Shown here piece by piece: positions 16,535 through 23,547 of a stretch of DNA of 64,000 bases. The first letter of the stretch is position 1, and every line of letters begins with the position of its first letter. The translations under genes and the position numbers were made by a program. The stretch lies in NCBI RefSeq assembly GCF_019890615.1, contig NZ_JAINVZ010000017.1:1-64000 (forward strand), given 5' to 3'. This DNA comes from Streptantibioticus parmotrematis (GTDB lineage Bacteria; Actinomycetota; Actinomycetes; Streptomycetales; Streptomycetaceae). The notes below the pieces were generated by a model. The model worked only from the letters and a program-made list of their open reading frames with translations, made no database searches and was not told where the DNA came from.

Positions 16535-17499
16535 CCGCGGTGAGCGCCGAACCCGGCGTCGTTCTGCTGGAGTCCGCCCACGGCCTGTGCCGCCTGGTGT
16601 CGGCGCGCCCGTTCGACCCCGCGGCGACCCCGGCCGCGCCGTGGAGCCCGGGACTGCGGGTGCTGCCGGACGCCGAGCGCGACGCGGCCGGTCCCGAGGT
16701 GCTGACCTGCTGGTACGAGGACGCTGGTCCGGCCGGGCTGTGCTGGGAGGACGGCGGGGTGCGCGTGCGCCTGCCGTGGCAGGACACCGCGGGCGGCGCC
16801 GAGATCGGCTATGTCGCCGCGGTCCTGATGGAACGGGACCGCCAGCGGCACGGCTACTTCACCCTGCACTCCGCCTCGGCGGCGCTCGGCCGGTCCGGGG
16901 TCCTGCTGCTGGGCAAGGAGGGCGCGGGCAAGACCAGCGTCCTCACCCACCTGTGCCTCGCGCGGGGCGCCGAGCTGATCGGCAACGACCTCAGCGTGAT
17001 CGGCGGCCCGGGCCCGCGCTACGAGATCGCGGCCGGGACGCGGTTCCTGTTCCTGCGCCAGGCGTCGGTCAGCCGGTCGATGCGCGCCCTGGACCTCCCG
17101 GCCCCCGCCCGGACCGGGCTGGACTCGTGGCGCACCAAGTGGATGGTCGACCCGGCCGATGCGGGCATCTGTGTCGCCGAGGGCCCGCGTCCGCTGGACC
17201 ACGTGTTCTCGGTGCACGTGGACGAGTCGCAGGACGGGCTGCGCGTCGAGGCGGTCGACGACGCGGCCACACTGCTGCACCTGCACGAGAACGCCGCCCG
17301 CTACGTCCGCGGCACCGCCACCCACGTCCTGCACGGGCGGGCCCGCCGTCCGCTCGGCTACCTGCCGAGCCTGGACACCGAGAGCTTCTACCTGCACCGG
17401 GTCCGGGTGATCGAGCACCTCGCCACCGAGCTGGGCATCCACTACGTCTCCGGCCCCGCCGCCGCGGTGGCCGCGCACATCGCGGAGGCCGTCCGATGA
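16531..17499 (+). CDS. HPr-kinase-like P-loop protein (second copy)
   Basis: A 322-residue protein with the HPr-kinase core arrangement HSASAALGRSGVLLLGKEG followed by Walker A GKEGAGKTS (about residues 128-136). Downstream is ELIGNDLSVI at the position where most homologues have a DD pair, so one acidic residue is replaced by Asn here. It shares the fold and the order of motifs with the protein encoded at 6078 but little overall sequence. Overlaps of four bases with the oxidoreductase and glycosyltransferase genes put it in the core operon. It may phosphorylate the peptide, a sugar or a carrier. Confidence 0.72.
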   Translation: MTAVSAEPGVVLLESAHGLCRLVSARPFDPAATPAAPWSPGLRVLPDAERDAAGPEVLTCWYEDAGPAGLCWEDGGVRVRLPWQDTAGGAEIGYVAAVLMERDRQRHGYFTLHSASAALGRSGVLLLGKEGAGKTSVLTHLCLARGAELIGNDLSVIGGPGPRYEIAAGTRFLFLRQASVSRSMRALDLPAPARTGLDSWRTKWMVDPADAGICVAEGPRPLDHVFSVHVDESQDGLRVEAVDDAATLLHLHENAARYVRGTATHVLHGRARRPLGYLPSLDTESFYLHRVRVIEHLATELGIHYVSGPAAAVAAHIAEAVR

Positions 17500-18596
17500 G
17501 CACACCGCCGTTGATCGCCGTGTGCCTGCCCTCGTACGGCGAAGAGGCCACGATCGGCGCGGTGGCGACCGCGGTGGCCGAGGGGCTGCGAGGGCTGGGC
17601 GACCGGGCCCGCGTGACGCTGGTGCACGTGGACTGCGGCAGCCCGGACCGCACCGTCGAGCGGTTCGCCGCGCTGCGGCTGCCGGTGCCGACGGTGCAGC
17701 GAACCGCCGCGCGCGGCAAGGGCAGTGCGTTGCGCGAGTTCTTCGCGGTGTGCCGGGAGCTGGACGCGCGGTACGCGTTGAGCTTCGACACCGACCTCAC
17801 CGCGATCACCCCGCGGTGGGTGGCCCGGTTCGCCGAGCCGCTGCTGTCGGGGCGGGCCGGGGCCGTGCTGCCGTCGTATCCGCGCAGCGTCTACGAGGCC
17901 AGCGCGACCAACCACCTCGCGGTGCCGGTGGTGTACGCGTGCACCGGCCGGCTCGTTCCGCAGCCGATCGGCGGCGAGTTCGGCATCGACCTGCGCGCGG
18001 TCGCGCCGGAACGCGTCGAGTGGACCGGCAGCACGCTGCACTTCGGCGTGGACATCGCGTTGACCTTCGAGATGCTGCGCGACGCCGGGCGGATCGGCCT
18101 GGTCGACCCGGGCGTCAAACGCCACAAGCCGAGCTTCTTCCACCTGGAGGAGGTCTTCGGCCAGGTGGCGGAGAGCGCGCTGCGGCTCGCCGGATCGGTG
18201 CGCTTCCCCGGCAGCGCCGCGCCACTGACCACCCCCGGGCCCGTACGGCTGTGGCGTGGCGAGTGGACCCATCGGCGCGAGTCCCGGGCCCTGTTCGACC
18301 GCGCCCGCGAGACGCTCACCGCCTCCGGCACGGCGGTGCCGGGGTGGGACGATCCCGCACTGCCCGGGTGGGCGGCGGACGCCTGGGCTCCGGCGCTCGC
18401 ACGGGAGTTGCGCGCCGCCCGCGAGGGGGCCGCTCGTCCGGCCGAGGGGGCCCGGGCGCTCGCCCCGCTGTTCGCGGTCCGTGCGACGAGCTTCTGGCTG
18501 GCCGCCGACCGCGAGGGCCTGGGCCAGGCCGAACAAGCCCTGGTCGACCAGGCCGAACGCGTCCGGCGGCTCCTGCTTCCGGTCCGCACCGGCTGA
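17496..18596 (+). CDS. Family 2-like glycosyltransferase
   Basis: A 366-residue GT-A type transferase. It opens LIAVCLPSYGEEATIGAV, the nucleotide-sugar-binding start of GT2/GT81 enzymes, has RGKGSALREFF and the metal-binding FDTDLTAI (DxD-like), and later GGEFGIDLRAV, resembling mannosylglycerate/glucosyl-phosphoglycerate synthases. No membrane segment is seen, so it is probably cytosolic. As the last gene of the overlapping run from 10210 it may add a sugar to the pathway product. The donor cannot be predicted. Confidence 0.83.
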   Translation: MSTPPLIAVCLPSYGEEATIGAVATAVAEGLRGLGDRARVTLVHVDCGSPDRTVERFAALRLPVPTVQRTAARGKGSALREFFAVCRELDARYALSFDTDLTAITPRWVARFAEPLLSGRAGAVLPSYPRSVYEASATNHLAVPVVYACTGRLVPQPIGGEFGIDLRAVAPERVEWTGSTLHFGVDIALTFEMLRDAGRIGLVDPGVKRHKPSFFHLEEVFGQVAESALRLAGSVRFPGSAAPLTTPGPVRLWRGEWTHRRESRALFDRARETLTASGTAVPGWDDPALPGWAADAWAPALARELRAAREGAARPAEGARALAPLFAVRATSFWLAADREGLGQAEQALVDQAERVRRLLLPVRTG

Positions 18597-18680
18597 CCGG
18601 CGACCTCCCGGGGCGGCCGTCCCGCCCCGACCGAACACCCCGTGCGATACACCGACACACTGCGTGAGACAAGGACTGCC

Positions 18681-19880
18681 ATGCACATCTCCAGGACCAT
18701 GACCCCGGTGCAGGACCTCCCCGTCGAGACGGTGGAGCGCAAGGGCTTCGGGCATCCGGACACACTCGCCGACGGCATCGCGGAAGCCGTGTCCCTGGCG
18801 TTCAGCCGGGCCTGCCTCGACGGCGCGCCCGGCGCCGTGCTCCACCACAACGTGGACAAGGTCTACATCGGCGCCGGTCACATCACCCGGCGGTACGGCG
18901 CCCACGAGCTGCTCAAGCCCGCCGTGGTGCGCATCAACGGCCGCATGAGCGCGTCGTTCGCCGGGGAGGACCTGGGGATCGAGCGGATCCAGGCCGAGGC
19001 GGCCGAGCGCTACCTGTCGGTGTTCGCACCCCACTACCGTGTCGGCGAGAGCATCGTCATCGAGCCCAACGCCACCCAGCACACCAACCGGCCCGACTGG
19101 TTCACCCCCAAGAGCCTGGACGACGTGCCCGACGCCAAGGACCCGCGTGCCAGCGACACCGCGCTGTGCGTCGCCCACGCACCGGCGAGCCCCACGGAAC
19201 ACGTCGTGCGGGAGCTGGAGTACGCGTTGTGGGACTGGTCCGGCGACACCCCCCGGCCGCGCTTCTCCGACGTCGGTCAGGACGTGAAGGTCTTCGGCTG
19301 GCGCGAGGGCCGCACGTTGGACGTCACCGCGTGCGTGCCGCTGCTGTCGGACTCGGTGGCGTCGCACGACGCGTACCAGGAACGCATCCGCCATCTGGAG
19401 TCCGAGCTGCAGGGCATCGCCGACACCCTCGCCGACGGACGGCTCGACGTGCGGACGCGGGTCAACCCGACGACTTCGGGCGAGGGGTACCGGGAGTACA
19501 TGCTGGCGCTGGGCAGTTGCATCGAGTGCGGCGAGGAGGGCGTCGTCGGCCGCGGCAACGCGCTGAACGGCCTGATCAACCCGCTGCGCCCGCGGTCGAT
19601 GGAGAGCCCGTTCGGCAAGAACCCCGCGTACCACACCGGCAAGGTGTACGGCCATCTCGCCCAGCAGCTCGCCGACGACGTGCACGAGCGCTTCGGCGTC
19701 GCCTGCAGCGTGTGGCTGACCAGCCCCAACGGCTTCCCCCTGCTGCCGCCGCGCAACGTGTGGATCGAGCTGGCCCCCGGAGAAGGGCCCGGCGACCGGG
19801 AGTTGACCGACTTCGTGCAGGAGCGGATGGCGGCCTTCCAGGTGCCGGGCGATCTGCTGGTGCAGCGGTTCAGGCGCTGA
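18681..19880 (+). CDS. Archaeal-type S-adenosylmethionine synthetase (PF01941)
   Basis: A 399-residue protein unlike bacterial MetK but matching the archaeal methionine adenosyltransferase family. The N-terminal ERKGFGHPDTLADGIAE corresponds to the archaeal ERKGxGHPDxxxDGIAE motif, and the C-terminal part has NPTTSGEGYREYMLALGSC, then GEEGVVGRGNALNGLINPL and GKNPAYHTGKVYGHLA, all diagnostic of that family. Members make S-adenosylmethionine from ATP and methionine. Every streptomycete already has a bacterial MetK, so this copy is presumably dedicated to the pathway. It follows the glycosyltransferase by 84 bases on the same strand with AAGGAC as ribosome-binding site. No SAM-using enzyme is visible in the locus, which is odd. 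Confidence 0.88.
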   Translation: MHISRTMTPVQDLPVETVERKGFGHPDTLADGIAEAVSLAFSRACLDGAPGAVLHHNVDKVYIGAGHITRRYGAHELLKPAVVRINGRMSASFAGEDLGIERIQAEAAERYLSVFAPHYRVGESIVIEPNATQHTNRPDWFTPKSLDDVPDAKDPRASDTALCVAHAPASPTEHVVRELEYALWDWSGDTPRPRFSDVGQDVKVFGWREGRTLDVTACVPLLSDSVASHDAYQERIRHLESELQGIADTLADGRLDVRTRVNPTTSGEGYREYMLALGSCIECGEEGVVGRGNALNGLINPLRPRSMESPFGKNPAYHTGKVYGHLAQQLADDVHERFGVACSVWLTSPNGFPLLPPRNVWIELAPGEGPGDRELTDFVQERMAAFQVPGDLLVQRFRR

Positions 19881-19904
19881 GGCACGAGCTTCGCCGACGT
19901 CGTG

Positions 19905-20810
19905 TCAATTTCCTGGGTCGCGGGCCTCGGCCCGCAAGCGGGTCAGTACGTCACGGCCCACCCGTTCGAAGTCGGTGTCCCCGACTTCGCGGGCCCAGAC
20001 GATCGTGGTCATCGCGTGGTGGACACCGCACAGTTCCAGTTGCGCGCGTTCCGCCTCGGTGAAGTCGCGCCCGTACCCGGCCATGAACTCCTCCCGCAGG
20101 TCGGGGCGGTGCGGCCACACCTGGTGGCACAGCCTGAGGAAATCCCAGATCCGCGCGTCCGTACGGGAATGCTCGAAATCGATGACGTAGACCCGGTCGC
20201 CGTCGATCAGCCAATTGCGTGCCGTATAGTCGCGGTGACACGGTGCCAGTTCCGCTTCCGGATGATCCGCGAGCGCGTGGACCGCTTTCTCGACGAATCG
20301 CAACTCCTCGGTGCGGAGAATTCGTTCGGCACGCGGTCGCCACTTCTCGTAGCGCTCGCGGATCACTTCGGCGAAGTCGGTCGTGACGGCGGGGGGCGCC
20401 GCCTGATGGAATGCCCGCAGCAGTGCCCCCGCCCGCCGGTGCGTCGCGCGCTCGTCCCGTACGGTCAGCGGCGTGGCGTCCGCCGGGGTGCCGGGCACCG
20501 CCGTCACGACGAGGGTGAGCGACGTATCGTCAGCCATGACCAGGCCAGGCGCGCTTCCGGCGAGCGCGGGGACCCAGTCGCGGTAGGCGGTCACCTCGCG
20601 GCGGTACGCCTGCGGAGCGGCGTGCCGTTTGGCGAACCAGTGCCGTCCGTCGTCACCCGCCAGTTCGCACACCGCGGTCGTCCCGTCGGGACGGTCGTGG
20701 GATGCGGTCACCCGCATATCCGGAAAGGTCGATCGACACCAGGCAGACAATTCACTGATCACGCGGCCGAGCCTATCGCCCGGAAAGCACGACGGGCACG
20801 GCATTGCCAT
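19905..20810 (-). CDS. Aminoglycoside-phosphotransferase-like kinase
   Basis: A 301-residue protein of the APH/choline-kinase fold. The catalytic loop CHRDYTARNWL (HxDxxxxN) and the metal-binding YVIDFEH (DFE) are intact, and the N-lobe has an ATP-site lysine in HWFAKRHA. Such enzymes phosphorylate hydroxyl groups of antibiotics, sugars or metabolites. The start at 20810 is chosen over ATG 20804 because GGGGG lies about 13 bases upstream. It is convergent with the archaeal-type SAM synthetase and divergent from the CofE-like gene. It could be a self-resistance or a tailoring kinase; the substrate is unknown. Confidence 0.82.
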   Translation of the reverse strand: MAMPCPSCFPGDRLGRVISELSAWCRSTFPDMRVTASHDRPDGTTAVCELAGDDGRHWFAKRHAAPQAYRREVTAYRDWVPALAGSAPGLVMADDTSLTLVVTAVPGTPADATPLTVRDERATHRRAGALLRAFHQAAPPAVTTDFAEVIRERYEKWRPRAERILRTEELRFVEKAVHALADHPEAELAPCHRDYTARNWLIDGDRVYVIDFEHSRTDARIWDFLRLCHQVWPHRPDLREEFMAGYGRDFTEAERAQLELCGVHHAMTTIVWAREVGDTDFERVGRDVLTRLRAEARDPGN

Positions 20811-20879
20811 GACACGGATATCGACCCCCGTCACACCGGCCGTCCCAAGGCCCCAGATCCCCCAGGGAAAAGACCTCTC

Positions 20880-21617
20880 ATGAGCGCAGCGCCGACCACG
20901 GCATTCTCCGCCTTCACCCTCGAACCCTTCCCGCGGATCGCCCCGGGCGACGACCTCGTAGAGGCCATCACGGGCGTCCTGGACGCGCAGGGCGTCGCCC
21001 TGGCCGACGGGGACGTCGTCGTCGTGGCGTCCAAGGTCGTCTCGATGGCGGAGCGACGCCACGTGGACCTCGCCACGGTGACGCCCGGCGAGCAGGCCCT
21101 CGAACTGTCCGCGCGCACCGGCAAACCGGCCGAGATCGTGCAACTCATCCTCGACGAGTCGACCGACCACTATCTGGCCACCGAACGCGGCCCCATCATC
21201 GCCCGCCACAAGCTGGGCCACCAGCTGACCTCCGCCGGGATCGACCGCGAGGGGACAACAGGGGCCTGGCTGCTGCCCGTTGACCCCGACGCGTCCGCCC
21301 GCGCACTGCGGGACGCGCTGGCGACGGCGACCGGTGCCCGGGTCGCCGTGGTCATCGCCGACTCCGACGGACGGCCGGACCGCCGCGGCGCGACCGTGAT
21401 CTCCATCGGCGCGGCAGGGATCGCGCCGCTGCGGGTGACCGAGCACACCGAGCCCGGAGGCAGGACCAAGCGGCAGGAGGAGACCTTCACCGACCTGCTG
21501 GCGGGCGCGGCCGGGATCCTGCTCGGCCAGCGCGGCCGGGGAGCCCCGGTGGCCGTGCTGCGCGGCGTCGTCTACGCGCGCGACGACTCCGGCGTCTCGT
21601 CCATGCTGCACCACTGA
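20880..21617 (+). CDS. CofE-like amide ligase (F420-0:gamma-glutamyl ligase family)
   Basis: A 245-residue protein matching the CofE fold throughout: GDVVVVASKVVSMAERR near residue 45, TERGPIIARHKLG, SAGIDREG, LLPVDPDASARALR, the GTP/metal segment IADSDGRPDRRG (family TDTxGRPWRxG) and AVLRGVVY near the end. Housekeeping actinobacterial F420 synthesis uses FbiB, where this domain is fused to a flavin domain; this gene is the stand-alone domain, so it is probably not the F420 enzyme. It likely forms an amide between a carboxylate and an amino acid in the adjoining pathway. Divergent from the kinase gene with only 69 bases between. Confidence 0.85.
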   Translation: MSAAPTTAFSAFTLEPFPRIAPGDDLVEAITGVLDAQGVALADGDVVVVASKVVSMAERRHVDLATVTPGEQALELSARTGKPAEIVQLILDESTDHYLATERGPIIARHKLGHQLTSAGIDREGTTGAWLLPVDPDASARALRDALATATGARVAVVIADSDGRPDRRGATVISIGAAGIAPLRVTEHTEPGGRTKRQEETFTDLLAGAAGILLGQRGRGAPVAVLRGVVYARDDSGVSSMLHH

Positions 21618-21650
21618 GGGCGGCCTGGTCAGGGGGAATGAGGGGAGCTC

Positions 21651-22493
21651 ATGTCGAAAGGGCCCAGTGTGAAGCGACTGGCCGTGCTGGGGCGGCCGAT
21701 CGGCCAGGCTCTCTCGCCGGCCTTGCACCGCGCCGCCTATGCCGCGCTCGGACTCCCCTGGCGTTACGGCGCGGTGGACTGCGGCGTGGTCGAACTGCCG
21801 TCGTTCCTCGGCTCGTTGGACGACGGCTGGGCGGGACTGTCCCTGACCATGCCGCTCAAGCGGACGGCGGTCCCGCTCCTGGACGAGGTGTCCGACCTCG
21901 TGGTGCGGACCGGTTGCGCGAACACGGTGGTGGTGCGGGACGGACGGCTGATCGGCGAGAACACCGATGTGCACGGCATGGTGACCGCGTTGCGCGAGGC
22001 CGGGGTCACCCGGCCCGCCTCGGTCACCGTGCTCGGCGCGGGCGCCACGGCCTGCACCGCCCTCGCGGCGGCGCACGCGCTGGGCTGCGAGGAGGTGACC
22101 GTGTTCGCACGCGACCCGGCCCGGTCGGGCCCGCTCATGGCCGCGGCCCGGCGGTTGAGTGTGGCGGCCGAGGTCAGGCCGTGGACGCGGGCCCACGAGG
22201 GCCTGTCCGCGGCCCTGGTGGTCTCCGCCGTCCCGCCCGCCGCGGCGGACCGGTTGGCGCAAGCGTGGCCCACGACCGCGGGCGCCCTGATGGACGTCGT
22301 CTACCGCCCCTGGCCGACCCCCTTGGCGAGGGCGGCGACCCGCTCGGGCAGCGCGGTGGTCCCGGGCCTCCCCATGCTCATCCACCAGGCCGCACGCCAG
22401 GTCGTCCTCCAGACGGGCTGCCCCGAAGCGCCGATCGGAGCGATGCGCGATGCCGCACTGACGGCGATGGGGTCGGCGCTGCGGCAGACATAG
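21651..22493 (+). CDS. Shikimate dehydrogenase-like protein (AroE family)
   Basis: A 280-residue protein colinear with actinobacterial AroE: LGRPIGQALSPALHRAAY (substrate loop, family GxPIxHSLSPxLH), LSLTMPLKRTA with the catalytic Lys, ENTDVHGM with the catalytic Asp, and the cofactor motif LGAGATAC. The second residue pair of the substrate loop is changed (QA in place of HS), which removes the serine that normally contacts the shikimate carboxylate. This suggests an AroE paralogue with a different substrate, perhaps aminoshikimate or a related alicyclic acid. It starts 33 bases after the CofE-like gene with GAGGGGAGCTC as ribosome-binding site and probably shares its transcript. Confidence 0.85.
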   Translation: MSKGPSVKRLAVLGRPIGQALSPALHRAAYAALGLPWRYGAVDCGVVELPSFLGSLDDGWAGLSLTMPLKRTAVPLLDEVSDLVVRTGCANTVVVRDGRLIGENTDVHGMVTALREAGVTRPASVTVLGAGATACTALAAAHALGCEEVTVFARDPARSGPLMAAARRLSVAAEVRPWTRAHEGLSAALVVSAVPPAAADRLAQAWPTTAGALMDVVYRPWPTPLARAATRSGSAVVPGLPMLIHQAARQVVLQTGCPEAPIGAMRDAALTAMGSALRQT

Positions 22494-22593
22494 CGCGCAG
22501 GCACAGCACGCCGCCGGCCCAACCGTCCGGGATGCGCCGCACCGTGCTGCTCGTCCCGTGGCCGGGGGCGCGTCCGGCGGGCGGGACAACGCG

Positions 22594-22642
22594 AGGACCG
22601 CTCACACGCGGGCCACGGGAAGGGCCCGGTGTGAGCGGTCCT
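22594..22642. terminator. Perfect 14-bp stem between aroE-like gene and MFS remnant
   Basis: Arms 22594-22607 and 22629-22642 pair perfectly. It lies about 100 bases after the aroE-like stop and about 70 bases beyond the 3' end of the minus-strand MFS fragment, so it can act for both strands and marks the right edge of the biosynthetic locus. Confidence 0.75.
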
Positions 22643-22709
22643 GCTCCAGGGCGGGGGACCCTGGCAGCGGAGGCACGAGGCTGACAGCGCCGTTCCTCCG
22701 GGTCGATGG

Positions 22710-23234
22710 TCACGCCTCGGCGAACCGTGCCATGGCGCTCTCGTCCTGGTCCCCGCCACCGGTCTGGCCGTCAGCGGTCTCCTGCCCGGTCGCCGCCGCG
22801 CCGTCCGCGCCGCCGCGCATCAGGAAGAGCGCGAGGACCGCGGCCCCCACGACGCCCGCCGCACCGATCAGGAAGCTGACGGACATGGCGTGGGTGAAGG
22901 CGTTGTGGGCAGCGGTGACCAGCGTCTTGTCACCGGTGCGACCGGCCGTGGCGAGCGCGTCGCTGACCGAGTGCCGGGCCGCCGCGGACGCCGTCCGGGG
23001 CATGTGCGAGGTGAAGGTGCTGGACAGGACAGCGCCCAGGACGGCCACGCCGAGCGCGGCGCCCGCCTGCTGGATGGTGTCGTTGAGCGCGGAGCCGACT
23101 CCGGCGTGCTCCTCGGGGATGGCGCCCATCATGGCCGCCATCGCCACGGGCATCGCCAGACCGCTGCCCGCGCCCATCAGGCCCATCGCGCCGGCCAGTA
23201 CGCCCCAGCCGCTGTGCTTCGTCAGGGTGGACAG
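22710..23234 (-). pseudogene. C-terminal fragment of an EmrB/QacA-type MFS transporter
   Basis: The minus strand encodes about 175 residues matching the last four membrane segments of 14-TM drug pumps (MGLMGAGSGLAMPVAMAAMM, then EEHAGVGSALNDTIQQAGAA, a very typical motif). The natural stop at 22710 is present, but homology ends abruptly near 23234 where unrelated sequence begins; the first two thirds of the pump are missing and no start signal is seen. It is a broken remnant. Confidence 0.8.
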
Positions 23235-23263
23235 CACGCGAGGGCCCCTCCGGCGATCCGGTG

Positions 23264-23473
23264 GGCCGCTGGAACGGTGCCTGCGCCTCCGCGCTGGAGA
23301 TGGTCTCCGCCCACACCCGCCTGCGGGCTGCGGACGCGTTCTTGGCCGCGGTCGCCCGGGCGAGCGGCTCCAAGGCCCATTTCCTGCTGGACAGGCTCTG
23401 CCTGCTGTTCCTGCTCCGCGAGCTGAGTGAGCACACCGGTGACCTCCTCGCCGAGGGCCACCTGACGCCGGAT
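23264..23473 (+). pseudogene. Fragment resembling the C-terminus of acyl-CoA oxidase/dehydrogenase
   Basis: About 70 codons on the plus strand read ACASALEMVSAHTRLRAADA, then HFLLDRLCLLFLLRELSEHT and GDLLAEGHL, which resembles the helical C-terminal domain of acyl-CoA oxidases. Both ends are truncated: it abuts the MFS fragment at about 23235 and runs into a hairpin at 23478. The assignment rests on pattern memory only and is tentative. Confidence 0.5.
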
Positions 23474-23477
23474 GGTC

Positions 23478-23519
23478 AAGTCCCCCGCGCGACCGCCCGT
23501 CGGCCTGCGCGGGGGACTT
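23478..23519 (-). terminator. Hairpin downstream of the serine hydrolase gene
   Basis: Arms 23478-23490 and 23507-23519 are perfectly complementary (13 bp) around a 16-base loop, 28 bases beyond the stop codon of the minus-strand hydrolase gene at 23548. Confidence 0.75.
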
Positions 23520-23547
23520 CGCCCTCACGCGGTCTTCGGCGCCGCCC

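Noticed and set aside
5526-18596. Lasso-peptide cluster
   Set aside because: HPr-kinase-like and nucleotidyltransferase proteins are present, but there is no asparagine-synthetase-like cyclase, no PqqD-like recognition protein and no transglutaminase-like protease.
20811-22589. Upstream part of an 894-codon minus-strand frame ending in the kinase gene
   Set aside because: Only the last 300 codons match the phosphotransferase family. The rest is antisense to the cofE-like and aroE-like genes.
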